DNA from: Armatimonadota bacterium
GTDB lineage: Bacteria > Armatimonadota > Fimbriimonadia > Fimbriimonadales > ATM1
Assembly (NCBI GenBank): GCA_003577165.1
Contig: QEUM01000009.1
Span: 1 to 64,000 of the forward strand
Length of the DNA: 64,000 nt
Reading direction: 5' to 3'
The translations under genes were made by a program, and so were the position numbers. Under the pieces are notes generated by a model. It saw only the letters and a program-made list of their open reading frames with translations. It had not been told where the DNA came from and did no database searches. This document shows positions 41,436 to 50,000 of the stretch, piece by piece. How positions within the stretch are numbered: the first letter of the stretch is position 1; each line of letters starts with the position of its first letter.

Positions 41436-42068
41436 ATGCTTGCTGCTGTAATCGCGACGGTTATCATCGCGCCTACCGCCACCTTGACCGGCAACGTCGC
41501 GCCGACGAGCCCGGGTGGGCCGACCTACGTCTCGGTGCTGAAGACGTCCGCTGTTCCCTACCAGGTCGTGTATGAGTTCGACCGGACTCTGTCTCCGGGT
41601 CGCATGAAGAAGATTCGCGACGGCCGGGACGGCACGAAGCTGTCCATGATCCAGGAAGTGCGCGTCGGAGGCAAGATCGTCAAGACCCAGGTTCTCTGGG
41701 AGACGACAGAGCCGCCGGTAAGCGCCGTCATCTCGATCGGAAGGCCGTCCGTGGCCACGACGAGGGGCTCGTTCGTTCGGCAGAAAGTCGTGACGATGAA
41801 GGCGTCAGCCTATTGCCCGGGATCGTGCTGTGGATCGGGAGACCCGACTCGCACGGCCATCGGCATGCGGGCAGGACACGGCATCGCAGCCGTGGATCCG
41901 CGGGTCATCAAGATGCGGACGATGCTGTTCATCGAAGGGTACGGATTCGCAATCGCCGGAGACACCGGCGGCGCCATCAAGGGCAACCGGATAGACCTGT
42001 GCTTCCAAACCCATACGGAGGCGCTCAAGTTTGGACGCCGAAACGTTCGGGTCCACATCCTCGGATAG
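41436..42068 (+). CDS. Exported G5/3D-domain protein (cell-wall-active, RpfB/YabE-like)
   Basis: A 210-residue protein with a hydrophobic start (MLAAVIATVIIAPTATL), a G5-like region (VSVLKTSAVPYQVVYEFDRT, then GTKLSMIQEVRVGGKIVKTQ) and a C-terminal 3D domain named for three conserved aspartates: MKASAYCPGSCCGSGDPTRT, AAVDPRVIKMRTMLFIEGYG and AIAGDTGGAIKGNRIDLCF. 3D domains adopt the lytic transglycosylase/endolytic double-psi barrel fold and act on peptidoglycan. In Bacillus the G5-3D protein YabE precedes ksgA, as here. GGAGGG lies upstream of ATG 41436. Confidence 0.85.
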   Translation: MLAAVIATVIIAPTATLTGNVAPTSPGGPTYVSVLKTSAVPYQVVYEFDRTLSPGRMKKIRDGRDGTKLSMIQEVRVGGKIVKTQVLWETTEPPVSAVISIGRPSVATTRGSFVRQKVVTMKASAYCPGSCCGSGDPTRTAIGMRAGHGIAAVDPRVIKMRTMLFIEGYGFAIAGDTGGAIKGNRIDLCFQTHTEALKFGRRNVRVHILG

Positions 42069-42885
42069 GCTCGACCCGGCCGAACCGGAATCGCTCCGGA
42101 GGCTCCTCCGAGAGTACGGCATCGAAGCGAAGCAGGGCAGGGGCCAGCACTGGCTCTGTAACCCGGCATTAGCCGACGACATCGTCGCGTCCGCGCTTCC
42201 AGCCCGTTCGTTCCTTGAGATCGGCCCTGGCTTGGGCCCCATCTCGTCGCGCCTCGTGGGACTCGGGCCCGTCGTCGCGGTGGAGGTGGACCCAGAACTG
42301 GCGCAGGTCGTCCGCCGTACAGCGCCCGGCGCTGAGGTCGTCGTTGGAGACGCCCTGGAGGTGGACCTTCGGACGCTTCTGGCTCCCCTTCCTCTCCCGC
42401 GAGCCGTCGTCTCCAACCTCCCCTATAACCTGACCACGAGGCTCTTGGAGCGGTTCTGCGCGGTAAGCGATGCCTTCGATTTCGCCGTGGTCATGATGCA
42501 GCGGGAGGCCGGCAGCCGGCTGTTCGCTAAGCCGGGGCAGAGCGCACGCGGCTATCTCGCCGCCCTGTTGGACATCACCTTTACGGTTCGAGGCACCACG
42601 CGCGTGGGACGGAGCAACTTCGTGCCGCAGCCAACGGTGGACTCGGTGGTCTATGCCCTCGCCGTCGAACTTCCGCCCACTCCTGACATCCAGACCTTGC
42701 TCAAAGCGGCCTTCCTGCACCCTCGGAGGACGCTTCTTTCCAATCTCGTCACCGGGGGAGTACCCAGGGCCGACGCGCTCGATGCGGTGAATGAGACCGG
42801 ACTAAGCCCTACTGCGCGGGCTCACCAGGTGAGTCGCTCCGATTGGCTTCAGCTGGCAGGTCGACTCCACACCCGAATGAGTTGA
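42031..42885 (+). CDS. rsmA: 16S rRNA dimethyltransferase
   Basis: KsgA/RsmA dimethylates two adjacent adenines near the 3' end of 16S rRNA, a late 30S checkpoint. The 284-residue protein has KQGRGQHWLCNPALADDI (family reads QNFL), SAM motif I FLEIGPGLGPIS, motif II VAVEVDPEL, catalytic SNLPYNLTT and FVPQPTVDSVVYAL. The only plausible start is TTG 42031, 38 bp inside the preceding gene, implying coupling. HWLC replaces the usual NFL phrase. Its 3' end overlaps a convergent membrane gene by 77 bp. Confidence 0.94.
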   Translation: MDAETFGSTSSDRLDPAEPESLRRLLREYGIEAKQGRGQHWLCNPALADDIVASALPARSFLEIGPGLGPISSRLVGLGPVVAVEVDPELAQVVRRTAPGAEVVVGDALEVDLRTLLAPLPLPRAVVSNLPYNLTTRLLERFCAVSDAFDFAVVMMQREAGSRLFAKPGQSARGYLAALLDITFTVRGTTRVGRSNFVPQPTVDSVVYALAVELPPTPDIQTLLKAAFLHPRRTLLSNLVTGGVPRADALDAVNETGLSPTARAHQVSRSDWLQLAGRLHTRMS

Positions 42886-43225
42886 AGGTGAACTCGCCGA
42901 GGTAGGCGCCGATCAGGTTGCCGGCACCAACGATCAGTGGGGCCTGCCACCATCCCACCACTCCGAACAGGATCGTCCCCAGGGTCACGGGGAACAGGAT
43001 GATGAAGCAGCATCCGGCGATCACGGTCGCGTGATTGGCCCGGTCCCGCAATCGGGTGGGGGCGACCAATCGAAGAAGCCTGCGCCGGGAGAAAGGGGGA
43101 ACCTTGATCGCGGATTCGATTACCGTCTGCTTGTACTTCGGGTTCCGCCTGTGGACGCCGTTGATCAGGCTCCAGCCCAGGCTGAGCATTCCGGCTAACG
43201 TGAAGAGGATCCAGTGTGCGGACAA
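42809..43225 (-). CDS. Small membrane protein of unknown function
   Basis: A 138-residue protein with about three membrane segments: HWILFTLAGMLSLGWSLING, HATVIAGCCFIILFPVTLGT and LFGVVGWWQAPLIVGAGNLI, the first and second separated by a basic stretch (RRRLLRLVAPTRLRDRAN). No family recognised. It lies antisense to the end of ksgA for 77 bp and is divergent from obg. The composition of its hydrophobic segments suggests a real gene, but the overlap lowers certainty. Confidence 0.5.
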   Translation of the reverse strand: MSAHWILFTLAGMLSLGWSLINGVHRRNPKYKQTVIESAIKVPPFSRRRLLRLVAPTRLRDRANHATVIAGCCFIILFPVTLGTILFGVVGWWQAPLIVGAGNLIGAYLGEFTFNSFGCGVDLPAEANRSDSPGEPAQ

Positions 43226-43302
43226 GCGTTCCTACTCTATCAGTCGGTATGTTGGCACGGGCACGTTATCCCCTTGGTTCGAACGGTATTCTCGAACCGA
43301 GC

Positions 43303-44589
43303 GTGAGCCAGGACTACGTCGACGAGGCTGTGATCGAGGTCCACTCCGGCCGGGGCGGGGACGGCGCCGCCACGTTCCGGCGAGAAAAGCACGTGCCTAG
43401 GGGCGGACCCGATGGTGGAGACGGGGGCAGGGGTGGTGACATCGTGCTAGTCGCGAGTTCCGCAAAGTCCACGCTGCTCGACTTCCATTATCAGAAGCGA
43501 TTTAGAGCCGGCAACGGCCAGCCCGGCCGGAGTTCGGAGCGGACAGGCAAGGACGGAAGTTCCATCGAACTCAACGTTCCAATAGGCACCGTCGTTCGCG
43601 ACGCCGATTCCGGCGACCTGTTGGCCGATCTCGTCGAGGACGGGCAGAGGCAGATCGTCTGCAAGGGGGGGCGGGGCGGAAAGGGCAACGTGAGGTTCAC
43701 GTCCAGCGTGCGGCAGGCGCCTACCTTCGCCGAGAAGGGTGAGCCCGGCGAAGATAAGAAACTCCGGCTCGAGTTGAAACTCCTTGCGGACATCGGCCTC
43801 GTGGGTTTGCCAAACGCCGGCAAGTCGACTCTGATCAGGGCCGTGAGTGCAGCCAGACCCAAGACGGGCGCCTATCCGTTCACAACGACGCGCCCGCACC
43901 TCGGCATCGTCCGTGTTGACGACGATTCCTTCGTCATGGCGGATCTGCCTGGACTGATCGAGGGCGCGAGCGAGGGACGGGGGCTGGGCCACTCCTTCCT
44001 GAAGCACGTCGAAAGGACGAGCGGCATTCTCCACGTCGTGGAGTGCGCGCCCGTGGACGGCTCGGACCCCCTCGAGAACCTGCGCCTCATCCGGCGGGAA
44101 CTCACGACCTTTTCGCCCGACCTGGATCGAAAGCCTGCGATGGCCGCCTTGAGCAAGGTTGATCTGATTGGCGATGGGGAGGCCGAAGCCATCCGACAGA
44201 ACCTCGAAGTCGAGGGCCTCGAGGTCTTCCCGATCAGCGCTGCGACGAACCGAGGTCTGGAGCCGCTTCTCTATCGGCTGCTGCAACTCGTCCGCGAGGC
44301 GAGATCGAAGGAGGGGTCTCAGCGCGTTCCGATCGTTGTGCCGAAGCCAGTCGTCACGGACGTGCCGGAGTGGACCGTGGTCGCAGAGGGACCCGTTTTC
44401 CGCGTCGTCGGAGACCAGATCGTGCGGATGGCGGCCATGACGAACTTGGACAACCCGGAGGCCCTTCTGTACCTTCACAAGCGGCTCAAGCGGCTGGGCA
44501 TTCTCGACTCCCTGAAGAGCCAGGGCGCGACCGAGGGATGCACGGTCGTGATCGGTGACATCGAGTTCACTTTCACAGAGGAGCGATGA
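43303..44589 (+). CDS. obgE: GTPase Obg/CgtA
   Basis: Obg is an essential GTPase of 50S assembly and stress control. About 428 residues: glycine-rich Obg fold (VHSGRGGDGAATFRREK, then GGPDGGDGGRGGDIVL), G domain with GLPNAGKST (G1), DLPGLIEG (G3) and SKVDLIGDG (G4), and a C-terminal OCT domain (VFRVVGDQIVRMAAMTNLD, then TVVIGDIEFTF). GTG 43303 gives the family's usual N-terminus (QDYVDEAVIEVHSG); ATG 43249 and 43216 would add unrelated residues. The next gene overlaps its stop by 4 bp. Confidence 0.96.
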   Translation: MSQDYVDEAVIEVHSGRGGDGAATFRREKHVPRGGPDGGDGGRGGDIVLVASSAKSTLLDFHYQKRFRAGNGQPGRSSERTGKDGSSIELNVPIGTVVRDADSGDLLADLVEDGQRQIVCKGGRGGKGNVRFTSSVRQAPTFAEKGEPGEDKKLRLELKLLADIGLVGLPNAGKSTLIRAVSAARPKTGAYPFTTTRPHLGIVRVDDDSFVMADLPGLIEGASEGRGLGHSFLKHVERTSGILHVVECAPVDGSDPLENLRLIRRELTTFSPDLDRKPAMAALSKVDLIGDGEAEAIRQNLEVEGLEVFPISAATNRGLEPLLYRLLQLVREARSKEGSQRVPIVVPKPVVTDVPEWTVVAEGPVFRVVGDQIVRMAAMTNLDNPEALLYLHKRLKRLGILDSLKSQGATEGCTVVIGDIEFTFTEER

Positions 44590-45167
44590 AGCGCGGGATT
44601 CTTGGGGGCAGTTTCGATCCGATTCACATCGGACACTTGCGGCTTGCCATCGAGGCGCAGGAGCAACTGGGTCTGGATGAAGTGATCCTCGAGGTTGCGC
44701 GTGTGTCGCCGCTGAAAACTGGCGAATCTTCCGCCCCGGCCAACCTGCGGCTTGAGATGGTCCGCGCCGCAACGGCGGACCTCGTTGGCGTCCGCGCGGG
44801 AGACACCGACCTGCGCCGTGAGCCGCCCAGTTACACGGTCGACCTCCTCGAAGCGCACGCGGCCCCCGGCGTCGAATTGACGCTGATCGTCGGCTGCGAC
44901 TCCTTACTTGAGTTCCACCTTTGGAAAGACCCGGAGCGGATCGCCGGATTGGCCTCAATTGCGGCCGCAAAGCGGCCCGGCTACGATGCGCGGAGCTTCC
45001 CTCACCTCTCGGACCGAATCCGCGATGTGGTGACCTGGTTATCCGGTCCCGCGATCGACATCTCTTCGACCGTTCTCCGTGAAAAAATACGCACCGGCAA
45101 GTCGGTGGCGCACCTAATTCCGCCGGAGGTCGTCAGTACGATAGTGAAGCACCGTCTGTATGAGTGA
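44586..45167 (+). CDS. nadD: Nicotinate-nucleotide adenylyltransferase
   Basis: NadD adenylates nicotinate mononucleotide in NAD synthesis. The 193-residue chain has the nucleotidyl-transferase motif GILGGSFDPIHIGHL, PPSYTVDLLEA, GCDSLLEFHLW and ISSTVLREKI near the end, matching ISST.R. ATG 44586 overlaps obg's stop (ATGA), and rsfS starts inside its last eight bases. The order obg-nadD-rsfS is widespread. Confidence 0.96.
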   Translation: MKRGILGGSFDPIHIGHLRLAIEAQEQLGLDEVILEVARVSPLKTGESSAPANLRLEMVRAATADLVGVRAGDTDLRREPPSYTVDLLEAHAAPGVELTLIVGCDSLLEFHLWKDPERIAGLASIAAAKRPGYDARSFPHLSDRIRDVVTWLSGPAIDISSTVLREKIRTGKSVAHLIPPEVVSTIVKHRLYE

Positions 45168-45525
45168 GGCCACGAAGTCACAGGGTTCCGAGGCGATCGT
45201 GACAGCCATCTGTGACATAGCCGACGAGGCAAAGGCCGAGCGAATCGAAACCGTGGACGTTCGGGGCAAAACCTCCATCGCCGATTACTTCATCGTCTGC
45301 AGCGGCAATTCCGACACCCACGTCCGAGCCATCGCGGGGCGAATCGAAGACAAGATGCGCCAGGCGAAGCGACGACCGCTTCGCGTCGAAGGAGCCGAAA
45401 CGGGATGGGTGCTCCTGGATTTCGGCGACGTCATCTGCCACGTTATGCTCGAGTCGCAAAGACAGTTCTATGACCTCGAGTCCCTCTGGGAGTCCATGCC
45501 CAAACGACCGGAATACGAGGCATAG
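45160..45525 (+). CDS. rsfS: Ribosomal silencing factor RsfS
   Basis: RsfS (DUF143/Iojap family) binds uL14 and blocks subunit joining when nutrients are low. The 121-residue protein shows TVDVRGKTSIADYFIVCSGN, HVRAIAGRIEDKMRQA, GAETGWVLLDFGDVICHVML and FYDLESLW, all typical. The start overlaps nadD by eight bases, so it is translationally coupled. Confidence 0.95.
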   Translation: MSEATKSQGSEAIVTAICDIADEAKAERIETVDVRGKTSIADYFIVCSGNSDTHVRAIAGRIEDKMRQAKRRPLRVEGAETGWVLLDFGDVICHVMLESQRQFYDLESLWESMPKRPEYEA

Positions 45526-45527
45526 CG

Positions 45528-46190
45528 ATGCTCGAGTTCGACCCCGCAGTTGAGAAGATCGCTTCGGCGGTGGGTCGAATAACGGCGCTTCGCAAGGCAG
45601 GCCGAGACGAAGAGGCGAAGTCAGAGTTGGCCACGCTCCTGGAGGAGTTCCCATCTCACCCGAACGCGCTCGAAGCGCAGGCCGACGACCTCGCGGCTCA
45701 GGGCCAATTCAAAGAGGCGATCGGCCTCTATAAGAAGATCATCGACGAGAACCCCGGGCGGGTCGGCACGGAGAAGAAACACGCGGACTTAGTCTTTCGG
45801 ACCACGGCTGTGGACATCGAGGCCCAGCGCCTGTTGAGTGAGGGGGCGCTTCTCTCCGGGGGGGACGTAGAGGCGAACAAGCGGCGCTTCGGGGCTGCGA
45901 TGGTTCTCAGCATGCTCCTGCCCGGAACGGGTCAATTGGCCAAGGGCGAGTTCGCGAAGGGGTTTGCGTTTCTGCTGCTCGAGGCCGTACTGTTGGCTCT
46001 CACCTTTGCATTCGGCATGGACCGGCGCCCGAAGCTGCCGGAACTGACGACGGCAGGCTGGGCCACCATCGGCGGGATGTTCCTGCTTCACGTCGTTGCG
46101 ATGCTCGACGCGGCTACGGCCCAGGTCGCCTCGGCAGTTCCACTCTCGAAAGTCCGGCCGAAGCCCCCGGTAGACAAGCCGTTTGAGTAG
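45528..46190 (+). CDS. TPR-containing membrane protein of unknown function
   Basis: A 220-residue protein. Residues 1-85 are helices with a TPR-like pattern (LRKAGRDEEAKSELATLLEE, then HPNALEAQADDLAAQGQFK and EAIGLYKKIIDENPG). Two or three hydrophobic segments follow from about residue 125 (AMVLSMLLPGTGQLAKG, GFAFLLLEAVLLALTFAFGM, GWATIGGMFLLHVVAMLDAA). SMLLPGTGQLAKGE resembles the short motif of TM2-type/DUF5683 membrane proteins. It begins 2 bp after rsfS and is likely co-transcribed. Function unknown. Confidence 0.65.
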   Translation: MLEFDPAVEKIASAVGRITALRKAGRDEEAKSELATLLEEFPSHPNALEAQADDLAAQGQFKEAIGLYKKIIDENPGRVGTEKKHADLVFRTTAVDIEAQRLLSEGALLSGGDVEANKRRFGAAMVLSMLLPGTGQLAKGEFAKGFAFLLLEAVLLALTFAFGMDRRPKLPELTTAGWATIGGMFLLHVVAMLDAATAQVASAVPLSKVRPKPPVDKPFE

Positions 46191-46223
46191 AATTTTCCCG
46201 GCCCGTCTTCAAAGGAAGAGCAC

Positions 46224-46955
46224 ATGTCAACCCCGCAGAAGAGATCCGACGTCGTAGAGGTTCACTGGGAGCACGCCATTACTTGGGGGGTGATCGGAGT
46301 TCTGTGCGTCCTTGTCGGCCTCGCGATCCTTCGGTACGGCGGGATCTTCGAGAGTTTCAGCTGGCCCTTCCTCGCAGCGGCGCCCCTGCTCGGCGCGTAT
46401 GCCGTCTACCGGGCTCTCGCCTCGCGAAAAGAGAAGAGTTACACGGTTGCGTGCCCGTACTGTTCGCATGAGATCGTGTTCACCGATCCGCCGACGGAAG
46501 ACTTCGTCTGCGATTCCTGCGAGAGGCGCGTCGCCGTTTACGACGGCCGCATCCTGGACGTTACAGGAGTTACTTGCGGCTTTTGCCAGGCGCTCAACTA
46601 CCTGACCGAGAAGACCGAAGTCCTCATCTGCGAGGGGTGCGGCCGGGAGATCCCGTTGTTGGACCCGCGAACCGGGGAGATGAAGCACGCTCCGAAGGGC
46701 TTCGCCAGGGTCGACGACGACAGCCTCTACGAACTGTTGCTCCTCGATCTGGGGCGAGACCGCGAGGCGGTGATCAACTCTCTGCAGCACATGCTCGCCC
46801 TGAATCGGAACCAGATCAAGCCGATGCTCGACGAACTTCCGGCAAGCCTCCTCACCGGCATCAACCGCCGGAAGGCGGAGATGTTGAAGGCTCAATTGGA
46901 GGCCAGCGGCGCCACCGCTGAGTTCCGGCCGCTGGGCACGTCCGCAGGGGCTTAG
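46224..46955 (+). CDS. Membrane protein with zinc ribbons and a C-terminal L7/L12-like domain
   Basis: A 243-residue protein with two transmembrane helices (about 19-37 and 46-63), then four CxxC pairs: Cys77/80, 96/99, 118/121 and 136/139, forming two zinc ribbons. Residues 168-235 align without gaps over 68 positions to the C-terminal domain of ribosomal protein bL12: EAVINSLQHM sits on the bL12 phrase AVIKAVRGAT, LPASLLTGI on APAALKEGV and AEMLKAQLEASGA on AEALKKALEEAGA. bL12 CTDs recruit translation GTPases; here the module is membrane-tethered. Function unknown. The pyrophosphatase gene follows 94 bp downstream. Confidence 0.7.
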   Translation: MSTPQKRSDVVEVHWEHAITWGVIGVLCVLVGLAILRYGGIFESFSWPFLAAAPLLGAYAVYRALASRKEKSYTVACPYCSHEIVFTDPPTEDFVCDSCERRVAVYDGRILDVTGVTCGFCQALNYLTEKTEVLICEGCGREIPLLDPRTGEMKHAPKGFARVDDDSLYELLLLDLGRDREAVINSLQHMLALNRNQIKPMLDELPASLLTGINRRKAEMLKAQLEASGATAEFRPLGTSAGA

Positions 46956-46982
46956 ACCCCCCCTTCGGGTATAGTCAGCCGT

Positions 46983-47008
46983 CGCCGCAGAAGCGAACTT
47001 CTGCGGCG
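46983..47008 (+). promoter_or_regulatory. Perfect 11-bp hairpin upstream of the pyrophosphatase
   Basis: CGCCGCAGAAG and CTTCTGCGGCG pair perfectly around a CGAA tetraloop, between the zinc-ribbon gene and hppA. It lacks a T-run, so it is either a weak terminator, an mRNA-stabilising stem or part of the hppA leader. CTGCTGCCGCAG just after repeats part of the stem sequence. Confidence 0.5.
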
Positions 47009-47049
47009 ATAATTCTGCTGCCGCAGTTGTCAGGGGGCCTTATCCTACT

Positions 47050-50000
47050 ATGGTCTTGGCTTATCGATTCCGAAAGATTGCGGGCGCGTTCAAGCCGCAA
47101 AGAAACTTGCTTCTTGGCGCGCTCCTGCTCGCTCCGACCGCGCTCCTCGCCGTAGGCGGAGAGGGTGTGTCTCTGCAGTTCACTGCGAACGACAAACTGT
47201 TCCTTTGGATTTCGCTCGCGCTAGCCGTTCTCGCGATCGTGACCGGCTTCTTGATCATGTCCTGGGTGCAGAAGCAGCCCGGAGGCAGCGAGAAGATGCA
47301 GGAGGTCAGCGCAGCCATCAAACAAGGAGCGCTGGCCTATTTACGTCGGCAATTCAAGACGATGGGCATTTTCGTCGTCGTCCTCGCTGTCGGCCTGTAC
47401 TTGCTATACCGACAGGACTACGAGGGAATCAAAGTCCTCGGGATCGACGCGTCTATTTGGCTCGCCATCTGTTTTGTATTGGGCGTTCTTGCCTCTTATA
47501 TCGCCGGCTATGTCGGAATGATGATGGCAGTGAGCGCAAACGCGCGCGTAGCGAACGCGGCTCTCTCCAGTTATAAGAGCGCGCTCGAAATCGCGTTCCG
47601 AAGCGGCGCTGTTGCCGGCCTCATTACTGTCGGCATGGGCCTGTTGGGCGCAACGCTCATCTTCCTCGTTGCCGGCGGTGAGGCGATGCGGCTGCTGATC
47701 GGATTCGGCTTCGGCGGATCGCTCGCGGCGCTCTTCATGCGTGTCGGCGGCGGCATCTACACGAAGGCGGCCGATGTGGGCGCCGACCTCGTCGGAAAAG
47801 TCGAAGCCGGGATTCCCGAAGACGATCCTCGCAACGCGGCGACGATCGCGGACAACGTCGGCGACAACGTCGGCGACTGCGCGGGGATGGCCGCAGACGT
47901 TTTCGAATCCTACGAAGTGACTCTGGTCGCTGCAATCGTGTTGGGCGCAGCGACAGCGGCCGTTTTCGACCAGTCCACGTGGATGAAACTCGTGCTGTTC
48001 GCCCTGATGGCCCGCGGCGTCGGAATCGTCGCCTCGATCCTCGGCGTGTTCATGGTGCGAGGCAAAGACGATGAGAACCTCGATCCTTTGAAGCCGATTC
48101 GCTCGGGCTTCCGCTCCAGCGCGATCATCGCTTCCGTCGGCACCCTGGGTCTTGCGTTCCTCATGATGCAGGACATCAACACGACGTATTACGTCGACGC
48201 CGACAACAAGACGCACGGCGGTATTCGTGTCATTCCGTTCGAAGAGATCAAGGCGCTCGGAGCGATGGCGGACGTCCGCGATCAGTTGGAGGCCGCCGCC
48301 ACCGACAAAGACAGGGACGAATTCGCAGCGTTATCGCACAAGGATCTGACGGATAAGGTCAACGAGCACATCGACACGATCTACAAGCAGGACCTCCAAA
48401 CCTACGAAGCGAACAAGCAGTTCCTTCCGCCGAACACGCCTGCTCCCAAGAAGCCGACCCCGGTGGACGAGGAACTGGTCAAGAAACTGAGGACCAGCCC
48501 GCTTCTCAACTACACCTTCGTGATGGGGACGTCGGCTGCAGGCAACGTCATGCAGGCGTTCTCGCGAGGCCTCGCAGAAGGCATCTTCCTAACCCAGACC
48601 GAAATGGAGGCGCCACCGGATACGACCGGGCAGACTCCGCAGCCCCCCAAGAAGCAGATCCAGTGGCAGGTCTATTCCAAGATGCAACTCGACCAGTTGG
48701 AGAGCGGCGGCCAATTGAAGGTTCTGGGAAGGCATGAGATCCAACTCGGCGCGGACACTCGCGGTGAGATGTTCTGGCTCGTCGGTACGAGCGACGTAAA
48801 GGTCACCACTGTCTCGAACAAGGACGCGGCGACGAAGGCGCTCGCCGAGGGACTCGGCATCGACACAGCGAAGGCGTCTTCAATGCTGGCCAAGTTGCCC
48901 GCCACGGTGTTCTCCGGCGCGACGGCGCACACCGCCGCGAACCTGCGAGACAAGCTCTCCGCGGCCGGTGCGACCGTTGCCATCGAACGCACGAATCTCG
49001 GCGAAGGCTTCAAAGAGAAAGGGCTCGTCTCGATGGGCAGCATCGAGTACACCAAGTCGCGCGTGAAGATGCCGGAGCCGGGCGGCGAACAGCCCGTGGT
49101 TCGACCAGACGGCAAGTGGCTGACGGTCGCGGGCGAGACCAACGTCGTCGAGTGGTGGCGATTCTTCATCGCCATCTTCTTCGGAATCATCATGGCTTTC
49201 GGAATCGAGGGACTCACCGACTACTTTGTGAGCTTCGAGAAGAAGCCCGTTCGAGAGGTGGCAGCTGCATCCTCGGCCGGTCCCGCACCCATGATCATCC
49301 AAGGCATGGCGTACGGAATGGAGAGCAGCGTGTGGTCGGTCATCGCGATCGTCGTGTCATTGCTGGCCCCGCTATTCATCTTTCCAAGCGGTGAGTACGG
49401 TGGCTACCTGCTGAGTTTCTACGGCATCGCGCTTGTCGGTCTTGGATTGCTAACGACCACCGGCTACATTCTCGCGATGGACACCTTTGGACCGATCTCG
49501 GATAACGCGCAAGGCGTGTACGAGATGTCGAAGGCTGGGCATGGTGAGCAGAAGGAAGCTGGCAAGATGTCGGGCACGAGGGCGGTCCAACTTCTGGACG
49601 CCGCAGGCAACACGACGAAGGCGCTCACGAAAGGCTTCGCGATCGCGACGGCCGTCGTGGCCGCCGTTGCTCTGTTCCACTCATTCATCGAATCAGCCAA
49701 GCTGACCGACGTTGGATTGCGCCTCGAACTGCCGCAAATCTTCATCGGCATGATGGTCGGGGGGGCGGCTCCCTTCCTGTTCTCAGCGTTCTCAATCAAC
49801 GCTGTTGGTCGCGCGAGTTTCAAGTTGATCGGTGAAGTGCGCAGGCAGTTCGCCGCAGATCCGGGGATCATGGCGGGAACGAGCAAGCCCGACTACGCCC
49901 GGTGCGTTGCAATCGTGACGCAGGCGGCGCAGCAGGAACTGCTTGGACCGGGAATCCTGGCCATCGCCTTCCCCGCACTCGTCGCGTTCGGCTTGTCGAT

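Noticed and set aside
43216-43302. N-terminal extension of Obg
   Set aside because: Residues before QDYVDEAVIEV do not resemble the family; GTG 43303 fits the normal start.
43447-44970. Very long minus-strand frame of 507 codons across obg and nadD
   Set aside because: It is entirely antisense to two certain genes; Arg/His-rich composition marks it as a GC-frame shadow.
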